Origin: Capsicum annuum | Lineage: Eukaryota > Streptophyta > Magnoliopsida > Solanales > Solanaceae | DNA length: 64,000 bases | Assembly (NCBI RefSeq): GCF_002878395.1 | Contig: NC_061115.1 | Span: forward strand, 57,954,851 to 58,018,850 | Reading direction: 5' to 3' | Shown here: piece by piece, positions 12,550 to 23,547 of the stretch | How the letters are laid out: every line of letters starts with the position of its first letter | How positions within the stretch are numbered: the stretch's first letter is position 1 | Notes under the pieces: model-generated | Database searches by the model: none | What the model was told of the DNA's origin: nothing | What the model saw: only the letters and a program-made list of their open reading frames with translations | Made by a program: the position numbers and the translations under genes

Positions 12550-14285
12550 TCTAAGGAAAGAGTGGTGGTGGTTTTGGGATAGTAGTAACCACATCCTCCT
12601 TCTCCTTCTCTTTTTCTTTTTTCGAATCATCAGTAGGACTATCCAGCTTCTCAGACACTACTGGAAAACTTTCTTCACGTTTATTATCTTCTTTGATCAC
12701 CTCCTCTTTAGTATCTTTGACTAAAGAAGGGCCAGGGAATATCTTACCACTCCGTGTGGTAATAGCCATGTACGAACCATTATTTCGAGGGTTTTGAATT
12801 GTATTACTTGGAAGTTCCACTTTTTCTCTAATTCAATACTGCAGAAAGTTGGCTTATTTATTGTTCCAACTGTTTGATCGAAAAGGAGTGTGAGTTTACC
12901 AACTGACTCATAGAAGACAAATCGGTCTTCATGGTAGTCAACCCAGATTTGGTAGCCTCAACTCTCTTTAATAATTTCCTCATCATGTACTCCATGAACA
13001 TCTTACCAAAGCTAGTTGCCGCATTATCTCTGCTTCTGGGAGGTACATACAACCCATTTATATCATTCTTATTCTTCCAGTTTCCTTGATCCCGATCCTT
13101 ATATCCAGCCTTGCCATAATAAGTACGACCTTGATTTCCTTGTCTATTTCCTTGGAAACCCCCTAATTATTCAAATAGTTGGCTTCTTCTTCAAAATCAG
13201 AATCATCTTTACCTTATGATGAAACTGATTTCACTTTTTCAGTCTTTGCAGATAATAAGTGCTTGGTCAATAAATCCATCTGCGTCTTCAAGTATGTCAT
13301 GTCTTGATCACATTCTTCCTCTTTCTTCTATTGTTCTGCAGTCATGACTACAGACATAGTAGGGCTTGCTACCACAGAATTCCTGGTATGCCAATCTCTA
13401 CTTTATTTAGTAATCTGATCAAGCATCTTAGAGGCCTCTTGAAGAGTAAGATCCACAAATGATCCCCCTGCAGCATTATTAACAACCGGCTTCGTAATTT
13501 GGCATGTTATGGTTTGGGCACTACATCAACTTTTTTTTTAAACTCTCCCATGTCCCATTGAGAGCTTCAGTTGGGAGCCGTCTAAAGTTACTGATCTCAT
13601 CCCTCACCTGTACCATCCTGGAAGGTGGAAAGAATCTTTCTAGGAAAGCCTCTTTCAACTGCCTCCAGTTGGTTATAGAATCGGGCATCAACTCATTAAG
13701 CCACAATGTTGCCTCCCCAGACAGAGATAATGAAAATAAATGCAGGCAGATAACATTCTGGCCCACTCCCTAGTTATCAAAAGACTTGTAAATAGTGACA
13801 AAGTTCACTAAATGCATATTAGGATCATCTCCCGGGAGTCCACCGAAGAACCCCTTCAGGTGAATGAGTTGAATCATTGTAGTAGTAATGTTGAACTTTG
13901 CTCCTAGTGCTAGAGGTGGGCGAATAATAGCTCTAGTAGCACCAGCTCCATCCATTCTATCATCATCCTCATTAGGATCAAATTGCACGGCTTGGCAATC
14001 TGGTCTCGACCTAAAATAATGAATTCTATTTACATTTCTGCTCACTGGTGCAGCTATCTCCTCTGCACAGCTTTGATTAACTGGATTCAACAATTCCTCA
14101 TCTCCTAAGTCATCATCATCCAGATTTGGATGATGGGCTTTTTGATCATCATTCTACATATTAACCTGAGCTCTAGCTAAGGCGGCTAGCCTGTCAGTTT
14201 TCTGTGGGTCTGCCATTTTGCCAATCAGTTGGGGTTCCGGATTGAATGGTAATAACATTTCTCCTGAACTTCTGGTTTTCGGCAT
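12550..14285 (-). pseudogene. Athila A1 gag (broken)
   Basis: The start is placed at 14285 because the - strand reads ATG CCG AAA ACC AGA AGT there, downstream of the primer site. Blocks in order: acidic N-terminus (14000-14285); MIQLIHLKGFFGGLPGDDPNMHLVNFV (13770-13860), the Athila capsid start; FSLSGEATLWLNELMPDSITNW and AFLERFFPPSRM (13521-13766), the conserved Retrotrans_gag core; LYVPPRSRD and a coiled-coil-like segment (12858-13052); and MAITTRSGK (12551-12820), the usual gag/protease linker. Stops separate the blocks. I see no zinc knuckle, which is normal for Athila. Confidence 0.88.
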
Positions 14286-14390
14286 ACACCAATTTGTTCC
14301 TGCAACAAACAAAAACAACAAATAAATGTAAAATTAGGAAACTTGACTAATACTCAATTAGCGCACATAAACTCAATCGACAACCGTATT

Positions 14391-14408
14391 CTCTGGCAAT
14401 GGCGCCAT
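14391..14408 (-). other. Primer binding site of Athila A1, Asp-tRNA type
   Basis: On the - strand, five bases after the LTR end, the sequence TGGCGCCATTGCCAGAGA differs at three positions from TGGCGCCGTTGCCGGGGA, the standard site complementary to tRNA-Asp used by Athila. Confidence 0.82.
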
Positions 14409-14412
14409 CTTT

Positions 14413-15586
14413 TGATAAAGCTCAAACTATACCTCTCTTATGAGAGAGTAAGTGGTCATTGTCAAATATATAACCCAAGATGTTATCTCACGTTAATTAA
14501 CCTTGTTACGACGTTAATTATTAAATAAAAGTTTGATGCTTCCGACTTCCTATTGATTATTCACTTCCTACATGGGTTGATTTCTTATTTCAAGCAAATC
14601 ACTAGTAGACATGACCTATCGTTTGCAACCAATAGAAAATATGTAAAATAGAGGAATTACCAAGGAGTTCCTACTAGCTTTAGAATCTTGAACACCTAGT
14701 TACTTTACAAAACCAAACCCATATATCCCACAACTCGGGTTACAGGAATTAGCTACTCATAATTTTAAAAGCAACAAGACAATTTGTATTCATAATTCAA
14801 TAAATGATAACTTACTAAATAATAAATATCAACAAGTTTTTCTCAGATTAGATCACAGTAGAAATTCCGAGAAAATAATGATAACAATCTTTTAAAAGTT
14901 AATTGTAAAGTTACAGAGAAAACTAGAGAGAAAATAGTTTAAGTCTGTGCAGTTCAAGATGAATGTACTCCAGTTCAAGATGCCCTATAAAACCCTCAAC
15001 TTTGCCTTCAATACCAAGAGCTAATTTAGGAATTAAATCACATAATATAACTTTTTCTCGCATAGCTGATGACAAAGTGTGACGCCTTATCAGGAGTCTA
15101 ACGACTTATCAGACATTGTCGTCAGCTCCTCCGGCAAGTTTGCTTATTTTTGCCTTAGGCTAATGGCAACTCCTAACGGCTTATTAGAACTTTGACGACA
15201 TATCAGACAATGTCGTCACTTCTTCCCTTCAAATCTCATGTACTGCCTTAGGCTGATAGCATTCTTGATAGCTTATCAAACACCTGATGGCTTATTAGGG
15301 GATTTCATCGCACTTCTACTCAAACTTTCTCACACTGTCTACAACTGATGATAATTCTGATAACTTATGCCAAATTTGATGACTTATCAGTCAAGTCGTC
15401 AACTACACTTTCATGGACACTTGTTCCAAATTCTCCTCTTTTGCTCTTATTGTCTTTGGTTTTCTTGTATCTTGATTTTCCTGCATTATCAAAGTGAAAA
15501 CAATAAAAAACGATAAGAGTTGCTTAAGACTTTACAATTATTTCTCGTTAAAAGCCTCAAATGTGTTAGCATTAGCTCACACATCA
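14413..15586 (-). repeat. 5' LTR of Athila A1 (internally deleted)
   Basis: On the - strand it begins TGATGTGTGAGC and ends TTTATCA. It aligns throughout with 5541-7046 except for a missing ~345-base block: 'atataacccaa' runs straight into 'gatgttatctc'. The promoter that would drive the element should lie in this copy. Confidence 0.9.
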
Positions 15587-15591
15587 TCCCC

Positions 15592-16859
15592 CATTAAACT
15601 ATTTAAAACAGTTTACACGTTCCTATATATTAACCAAGAATCATCCATAATGACATATACCATCGATATCGTCATACCAATTACACTTGCAAGCTAATAC
15701 CAGTGTGCCATTTAAATTATTCATCACCTTGGGGGAATGCCCTAACCCCTGTGATTTATCAAGTCAAATTTGGGGAAATACTTTTACCCCTATAGTTTAT
15801 AATTAATTCAAGACATGACAACAAGGTCCTCCAAAACCATTTATCATTGGTTTAACCATTTATGCAATACTATAGTTTAGGGGAGTAAGCCAAATAACGT
15901 GATTATCCATATTTCAAAGCCAATTATGCAATTGGATTAAGGGAAACATAGTTTCCAAAAGCAATTCCAAATAAAAATCATCAATTTTGGGGAATGGTAT
16001 GACCCCCATCCCATATTACCTTACCTATGCACCCAATCACTTAAAACCTCATCAATAAAGCATAAATAATGCATATAAAATCATGGGAACACCATTCAAA
16101 CAAAAATCATCCAAAACCCTCAATCCAAGTTCTTAAACCAATATTTAAAACCATGTGAATATCAACATTGCATGCCAAGAATAGAACACAAATTTGTAGG
16201 GAAGAGATACATGCCTGAGACTATCTGGTATTTGGAGAAGAAACCACACAAATTGACCCTTAGATGCTCAATCTCTTGAAAATCCTAGTTGTTCTAGCTT
16301 GGAATTAGAGAGAGTTTAATAATAACTTATGATTGTCTAAGTGATGAAAATAACCCCCATTAGATGTTTTATGGTTGTGGGTTATGATTGGGTAAAGAGG
16401 GAAATGTCCAAAGTACCCTCAATTAAAAGTGCAGGAAATTAGTCGCCAGTCGTTATGGGTCATGTCACAACTCATGATGACTGGGGATGATTATTTTCCT
16501 AGAATCGTAGTCTGGGCAAAGACTAAAGGTAGACTTAACTGGTTTGGTCCCGAGTCACACCCTATGACTTGTGAACTCACTTTACGACTCGTAAGGGTCT
16601 AATCGTGATATCAACAGAAACTTAGGTTTTCCTTAATGACTTGCCTACAACTTGACCCCTATAGCTCATAGTGAGTCTTCACGACTCATGAGGTCTATGT
16701 CGTACTCAGGACAGAAACTTTGGCTACTTCATTGGCTTGGTCATGAGTCCCTCCTTATGACTTGTGACCACAACTTATGACTCATTAGGTGTCAGTAGTA
16801 GCCTGTGCAATGAGCTCAAAACTTGGAAATTTCAGAGGCAAAAAATCTAGGGTGTTACA
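15592..16859 (-). repeat. Inner part of the 3' LTR of Tekay element T2
   Basis: This is the continuation of the LTR interrupted at 5540. It aligns with 23930-25192. On the - strand the LTR begins TGTAACACCC at 16859, directly after the polypurine tract. The + strand frame at 15494 crosses the Athila/LTR border and is spurious. Confidence 0.88.
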
Positions 16860-16876
16860 TTCTCCCCCTATATTTA
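16860..16876 (-). other. Polypurine tract of Tekay element T2
   Basis: On the - strand the sequence AAATATAGGGGGAGA directly precedes the LTR start TGTAACACCC. Such a purine run primes plus-strand DNA synthesis. Confidence 0.75.
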
Positions 16877-16994
16877 TTCATCCCCGAATGATGAATAATC
16901 CACTAGCACGATTGTAAGACAGGAATGCAATCAAAAAACTATTAACAAAGTCAAAAAACAAAAAGAATAGGAAAACACATGCGTTAAGCATAAT

Positions 16995-18548
16995 TATCCA
17001 ACTTGGGAAATAAGAACGCATATTTTGACTTCATGTCCTCTTCATATTCCCAAGTAGCTTATTGTACCTTATGGTCCATCCAAAGAACCTTCACCGAAGC
17101 TACATCTTTATTCCTCAATCCACGAACATACCTACCTAAAATCTTAACTGGAACTTCCTTATAAGACAAGGAATTTGAAATACCAACACTCTCAATAGGC
17201 ACAACCAAAGAAAGAATACCCACACACTTCTTCAACATCGATACATGGAAAACTGGATGAATGGAACCCAAACTCAAAGGCAAATCCAATTCATAAGAAA
17301 CATTGCCCACTGTCCTCAAAATTAAGTATGGACCCACATAGCAGGGACTGAACTTCCCCTTCTTTATAAACCTTATCACTCAATTCATGAAAGATACCTT
17401 CAAGAACACTCAATTACCAACCTCAAACTCCAACTCTCTTCGCCTTGCACCTAAGTAGAACTTTTGGCGACTCTGAGAAGTATTAAGCCTATCCCTAATC
17501 ACCTTCACCATCTCCATGTGGTGAACCAAGTTCAGACCAAATATTCTAGTCTCACCAACCTCAAACTACCGAATAGGAGATCTACACCTCATACCATACA
17601 GAGCTTCAAAAGGGGCCATCATAATACTGGAGTGATAACTATTATTGTAAGTGAACTCGATGAGAGGCAAATATTCCACCCATCTACCTCCAAAATCAAT
17701 CACACGGGGCCTTAGTATATCCACCAAAGTTTGAATAGTCCTTTGCGCTTGTCCATCTATCTGAGGGTGGAATGCGGTGCTAAGGTTCACCTATGTGCCT
17801 AAGCCTTTCTGAAATGAACACCAAAAGTGAAAAGAAAATTGCGTACCTCTATCAGAAATGATGGAAAATGGAGCACTAAGCAACTTGACGATCTCTTAAA
17901 TAAATAATTTAGCATAATCCCCTCTAGAGTAAGAAGTCCTCAAAGGCAAAAAGTGAGCAGACTTAGTCATCCTATCCATGATGACCGAAATCGAATCATG
18001 CTAATTCCGAGACCGTGGAAGACTAGTAATAAAATTGATGTTGATCATATCCCATTTCGACATAGGCAACTCAATTCCTTGAGACACACCACCATACCTC
18101 AAGTACTAAACTTTCACTTGCTGACAAACCAAAAACTTAGCCACGAAGTTAGCCTCATCTCTCTTCATGTTGTTCTACCAATAGATATCGTTCAAGTCAT
18201 GATACATCTTTCTCCAACTCGGATGAACTATATATCTTGACTCATGAGCCTCAGCAAATATCCTTTTGCGTAGCCCATCAACATCCAAAACATGCAACCT
18301 ACCTTGGTACCACAAGACACCATCACCCTCAATCTCAAAACCCATAATATTCTACTGACCCAAATCATCCTTAATCTGTATCGAGATAGGATCCAAAACT
18401 TGCTTCTCCTTTACCTCAGAACCAACAGATGACTTCACTACCTTATAAAAAATCACACCTCCAAAAAAATCACACCTCCATTCTCAGAATACAAAAGACA
18501 AACATCAAGATTAGCCAACCGATGAATATCCTTCACCAATCCTCGCTT
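16995..18548 (-). pseudogene. Tekay T2 integrase with chromodomain (broken)
   Basis: On the - strand the RH-integrase connection (ends at the solo LTR) is followed by a zinc-binding region near 18130-18250, with HP...YHDL and FLVCQQVK; the first cysteine of the CxxC pair is Phe. The core end is at 17566-17790: [19 protein letters not shown], then [11 protein letters not shown] and [11 protein letters not shown]. In the family the residue before RT in this motif is the catalytic Glu; here it is Gln. The GPY/F module and chromodomain follow at 16995-17379: GKFSPCYVGPY, HPVFHVSMLKK, ILGRYVRGLRNKDVASVKVLW, then a stop (TAA) just before ATWEYEEDM. Presence of the chromodomain and its sequence place T2 in Tekay/Del. 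Confidence 0.9.
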
Positions 18549-18553
18549 CTCCT

Positions 18554-20280
18554 TGACAGCGCCCGAGCACACATGGAAGTGTATGTGGTCTTATCAAGTA
18601 ATATAGTGGCCTTTAAGAAAGCCGAACATCGATCCCATAGAGATTTAATTTAACAATGATTTAATTCTAGTTCACAGTTTAGATTAATTTAGTGCAAGAG
18701 TAACCAAAAAGAGAGTTTTGAAATTAAAATTAAAGTAAAAATGTGTAAATAAAAATACTTGGAACAATCAATGGAGTAAAACCCAGGGTTATAGAACTTC
18801 GAACAATCATACTATGTTATTAAATTTCATTCGTTAACTTGCTTATCTTGGTTGTTGATTCGTAGGGTTAATTGCATCATCATGGTTTCTCAACCTCTAA
18901 TATTTGACTTAATATGGATAAAACAACTACATCGTTGAGCGAGGATGTATGTATCAAGTAAGTGAATTAAAGATATCATCCTACGTTTGAATCAAGTAAG
19001 GCATCTAAGTACATTCCTATCCTAGATATTAAGTTTAATTCTTTATTTTATAAAATAATGAAAAAGCAAACTTTGTTTATTCCCTTATTCTATCTCCCTT
19101 TTCCCTCTCCCAAGATCAAAAGGTCGGCAATATATGTATTCGAAGGGTCACAAATCCTTAAAATAATTAAAACAAGAATAAATAAACAACGAAATATGAT
19201 AAGAAAAATTAATCAAAATTAATCCAAAATAATAGTACTCATGTTCTTGGCTTTAACCCCGAAAAGAGAGAGTTTTAGCTGATAATATTCATAATCAAAA
19301 TCCAAATAATTGAATACATGATAGGAAAAATTAAAATCTAAATAAAGAATTAATAAAACCTACAAAAAATTGTAGTAGAAGTCACCGCTTCAATTTGCCC
19401 GAACTGTCCAAAAAATTGTTCCCCCAAGTAATTGTCGAAGTATTAATAATGTTGTGTCCAGCTACCCCTTCCGTGTGCAAAAAGGTGTAGTATATATATA
19501 GATATTCAATTACAAATCATTGTTGGATTAGTAAATGGACACCAGGTCCAAGATACGCCCACTATCCGCCATTTATTTTTGTGCCATGCAATCAAAATAA
19601 TAATGGGACAAGCCACTGCCGTGTGGGCAAAAATTGTATTTGGCCATCGCGATGCGAATGTCAATGCATTGGCAGTCGATGGGACTCGATGATATCGCAT
19701 CGACTCACAGGAATTTACATTCAAAAATTTGGTCAAGTGTTGAATGTCCCTACTTTTTTCCATGCCTTTTGTAGTGTATTTCCATTGAATTTCTGGCCTT
19801 TTTATCAACAATATAACACTGTATTCACCTCATAAATCCTCCTACAATATCACACACCACAAATGAAAGATCAAAACAACACAATATTCTCAACGACAAA
19901 TTAAAACAAGAGCTAAGATATGGCTAATTTGCAATGATCTTTCACTTATTATTTCGACTCTTGACTTAATCAAATTGAATTTTGTCTATTACAAATAAGT
20001 TATTCCACATATAATTACATAAACACATTAGAATCTACCAGGACCAACTAGACACATACCTAGCTCAAGCTAGTAAAACTAGTTTTCTTAATTGAACTCT
20101 AAATGACTCAATTAAACACATACTGGTTTGAAAAATACTTTTAACATTGTAATCACACACTTGGACACTTAAATACTTATTTATATCAATATGAAAACAT
20201 AAAGCACACGAATTGATCTCAAAACAAGGCAAAATAAGCTAGAATAATGATACAAAAGTGTATAAAACCACCTTAGATTA
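18554..20280 (-). mobile_element. Solo LTR S1 (family of A2) inserted in T2 pol, TSD CTCCT
   Basis: The + strand starts TGACAGCGCCCGAGC and the body matches the LTRs at 30807-32405 and 36486-37733 ('tagtggcctttaagaaagccg', 'ttgattcgtagggttaattgc', 'ggctttaaccccgaaaagag'). CTCCT lies on both sides (18549-18553 and 20281-20285). The right end reads GATTA where the related LTR has CATCA, so the terminal CA has mutated to TA. Joining the flanks with one CTCCT keeps the T2 reading frame open across the junction. Internal frames, including 19506-19811, are not genes. Solo LTRs arise by recombination between the two LTRs of one insertion. Confidence 0.9.
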
Positions 20281-20890
20281 CTCCTCATCCACATGAGAGA
20301 AGCTACTTATAGACAACCTGCTAAATGCATCAACAATTATATTAGCCTTACCTATATGGTAGTGGAGACTCATATCATAGTCCTTGAGCAACTCAAGCCA
20401 TCTTCTTTTTCCTAAGGTTCAGCTCTTTTTGGGTGAACACATATTGTAAGATCTTATGGTCTAAATAAATATCAACACGCACTCCATACAACTAGTGACA
20501 CCAAATCCTTAGCGCAAACACCACCGCCGGCAACTCTAGACCATTAGTCAAATAACTCCTTACATGAACCTTAAGTTGCCTAAAAGCATAAGCAAAAAAT
20601 TTTCCAAGCTGCATTAAGACACAGCCTAGCCCCACATGAGATGCGTCATAGTAAACAAATAAACCATCAGTAACCTCGAGCAAGGTCAAAACTAGTGCAG
20701 AAGTAAACTTATCTTTTAACTTATGAAAACTACCCTTACAAGCATTGGACCATAGAAACTTTACCTTTTTCTGACTGAACGTAGTAGATGGAGCAGTAAT
20801 AAAAGAGAAGATCTCCAAAAACCTCCTATAATACCCGACTAAACCCAAGAAGCTCCGAACGTTGGCTGGAGTCATGGTCCTAGGCCACTT
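20281..20890 (-). pseudogene. Tekay T2 RNase H region (broken)
   Basis: On the - strand 20492-20875 encodes [17 protein letters not shown], then KVKFLWSN, and [17 protein letters not shown], where the Asp of YDAS is the first RNase H catalytic residue. Beyond the stop at 20492 the reading continues with [17 protein letters not shown] and RRxMA-like sequence. The frame ends at the solo LTR at 20280 and picks up at 18548. Confidence 0.87.
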
Positions 20891-21690
20891 CTTAACTGTC
20901 TCAACTTTTTTTGTGGATCTATTATGATCCCCTTGCTGGAAACAACATTACCCAAAAAGGTCACAACATTAAAATAAAACTCATACTTTGAAAACTTGGC
21001 AAACAATTTCCTATCCTTAAGAGGCTACAACACTACTTGGAGGTGATTGGAATGATCCTTGTCACTCTTAGAATATACACAGATTTCATCAATAAACATG
21101 ATCATAAACAAATTCGAGAACTTTCTGAATACCTAGTTTATGAGATCCACAAACTCAGCTGGAAAATTAGTCAAACCAAAGGACATGTCCAAAAACTCAT
21201 AGTGACCATACCAGGTATGAAGAGCAATATTTGGGATATCTACCTCCCTAATCTTCAACTGATGATAACCCGATCGAAGATTAATCTTAGAGAAATATCT
21301 AGCACCCTGAAGTTGGTAAAAAATGCCATCAATCCTCGAAAGAGGGTACTTATTCTTCACAGTTACCTTACTCATTTGCCAATAGTCTATGCACATCCGA
21401 AGAGACCCATCCTTCTTATGCATAAAAAGAACAGGAGCACCCCATAAAGAGACACTAGGATGGATAAAACCTCTTTCAAAAAGATCCGTTAACTTCTCCT
21501 TAAGTTCTTTCAACTCAATTAGAGCCATTCTATTTAGAGGTATAGAGATAGGATAAGTATCTAGTAGAAGATCAATCCCAAATTCTATTTCCCTATCGGG
21601 AGAAATGCCAGAAAGATAATCGAGAAACACCTCAAGAAATTCATTAACCACCAGGATAGATTACAAGGAAGGACTTTCAGAATCAAAATC
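20891..21690 (-). pseudogene. Tekay T2 reverse transcriptase (broken)
   Basis: The open stretch 21133-21651 encodes [50 protein letters not shown], then [26 protein letters not shown] and [15 protein letters not shown]. These are the standard Ty3/gypsy reverse transcriptase blocks. After a stop, the catalytic loop at about 21080-21115 reads FIDE in place of FIDD, so one active-site aspartate is lost, and INLRSG stands where family members have IDLRSG. The connection to RNase H follows with several stops. Confidence 0.9.
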
Positions 21691-21815
21691 CTTAACCCGA
21701 ACTAGATGATATAGGCACCCTTTGGAAACCAACTTTTGGGATCTAAGATATAAATAAACCTCCCCTCAGGTACTAATGATCTTCCCTCTCATTGTTTTAC
21801 TGGTTTATAAGGGAA

Positions 21816-22150
21816 TTAGAAACTGACCTTACGGGTTTGATAATCTAGAAAAGTGTAGCACGAATAAACCCAGTCCATCCCCAAGATCACATCAAAATCC
21901 ACCATATCCAATTCTATCAAATCTACCAATATATCCTTATAAAAGATGGACACCATACAACCCCTATAGACTTTTCTAGCCTTGACAGAATCACCCATCG
22001 GGGTAGACATAGAGAACAGATCAAAATTCGAGATCAAAACCAAAATTTAACAGCTACATAAGGGGTCACATAAAAAGGGTGGACTCTGGGTCAAGCAAGA
22101 AATATACATCACGAGAGAAAACTATAACATACCAGTAACAACATCAGGAG
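21816..22150 (-). pseudogene. Tekay T2 aspartic protease (broken)
   Basis: On the - strand the active-site block near 22075-22110 reads LLDPESTLF, where Tekay proteases have FDPGSTxS; the Gly is replaced by Glu. The second half is well kept at 21816-22043: STPMGDSVKARKVYRGCMV and LDMVDFDVILGMDWVY, the hallmark end of this protease. Confidence 0.85.
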
Positions 22151-22199
22151 ATGCCTCAGATTTTATGGGTGGCACGAGTACAAAGATGATTTCGACCAG

Positions 22200-23479
22200 T
22201 GCCGGTATAAGAAGTAGAACCCTTTGGCATTAGAGCAAAAGAAGTAGCAACTGAAACCTTATTAGCTCAAAAAGCAACCTTAGCTGGACTGTTTTACTGC
22301 AGATGCCCCAATTGACCACAATTATAGCACCTATTCTTCCCTTTATCATACTAAACATAATTAAACTATCCTTAGAAATGATAGAGAGGATAATATGGAG
22401 TTAACTGAGCTCCACTAGCCTGAGACTAGAAACTTTGTGCCCTAAACCTACTATCAGTCTGTAAATAATGCTTACAAGATGGCTTAGGGTAAGGAGAACT
22501 AGCAGTAGAATATGAACCCAGTTTCCCAATTCCTTTACTTGCCACATTGCCTACCATCTCTACCACTATCTACTGGCCTTCACCCTCTTTTGAATACTAA
22601 AATTTTTATTCTACCCTTCGCTCATTTCTTCTTATTTTTTCTTTTCATCTTCAACCTACTTTATATACACTAAAAGTCTAGATATATCTATGTCATTATT
22701 GAACATTATAGACTTACACTCTAGTACCAAGTCCTGAGACAAACTCAAAGCAATTTTTCTCATTCTCTCCCTCATACCAGACACACTCTTTGGGTATAAG
22801 GAGATAGTTTATGGAATTTCAAAGCACACTCCTTCACAGTCATCCTTTCTTACTTCAAGTTCACAAACTTCTCCGCTTTAGCCTCTCTCAACTCCTAAAG
22901 AAAGAAATGATCAAGAAAGGCACTTGAAAACTCATCCCATACAGTCAGCTCAACATCATCACCCCTTAACTGCTCCCACTCCTCATACCACTAATATTCC
23001 ACGTCCTCCAACTGATATGTAGAAAATTTCACACCTCCAGAATGAGAAGTGTGCATCACCTAAAAAATCTTTTCCATTTCATCCGCGAACCCTTGAGGAT
23101 CCTCTTTAACCTTTAAGCCTATAAATATTGGGGGATTTAACCTCCTAATCTATCCAACTCTATTTACCTCAGTGGATGGAGCAACAGAACCAACAAGGTT
23201 AGTTTGACAAGATTGAGAAGTCACCAACTGAGTCAGCAGATGAATAGATCGATGGAACTCGACATTAGAAATATCTCCTTGGGTGATTGAGCATGAACAT
23301 CATTAGCCTAACAAGTCTGAGAAGAATTGGTAGAGACTAGTGAAACTCCATGAGGGGTAGTACAATTAGGTACAGGAATGCTAGATCAGGGTTGAACTCC
23401 ATAAACAGGTAAAGATCCTTACACATTATCCTTAAGTGGGACAGAGGGGTTTTCACGAGCATTAGATCTTCAAGGAGGC
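22200..23479 (-). pseudogene. Tekay T2 gag (broken)
   Basis: The start is set at 23479 because the - strand reads ATG CCT CCT TGA AGA, close to the MPPR(R) start common in Tekay gag, here with a stop at codon 4. The capsid region 22560-23300 is full of stops. A zinc knuckle is seen at about 22290-22329: CYNCGQLGHL, then a stop where the pattern continues, and Asn near the place of the last cysteine. The T2 primer site expected upstream of gag is not recognisable. Confidence 0.75.
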
Positions 23480-23547
23480 ATTATCTAAAATGCGAATAAA
23501 TAAAAATTAGTGGAGTTTTCAAGACCCTAGATTCTATAGCTCAAAAT
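23480..23547. other. Junction between T2 gag and truncated LTR; primer site missing
   Basis: Sixty-eight bases separate the gag start from the first position that aligns with the left LTR. I see no Met-tRNA primer site here and no LTR end, so a deletion has removed both. Confidence 0.5.

Larger units (their letters stand above)
5536..15591 (-). mobile_element. Near full-length Athila-lineage LTR retrotransposon A1 with TCCCC target duplication
   Basis: The element runs on the - strand: 5' LTR 14413-15586, Asp-tRNA-type primer site, gag, protease, reverse transcriptase, RNase H, integrase, a ~1.7 kb 3' untranslated region, and 3' LTR 5541-7046. TCCCC flanks it at 5536-5540 and 15587-15591. 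Removing the element and one TCCCC restores an LTR sequence that reads continuously in the undisturbed copy at 23920-23950. Athila assignment rests on the gag motifs, the DLGANINLMP protease site and the primer site. No env-like frame is visible. All genes carry stops. Confidence 0.93.

Noticed and set aside
19506..19835. 101- and 84-codon frames on opposite strands
   Set aside because: Both lie inside the solo LTR and are not shared as frames by the related LTRs.
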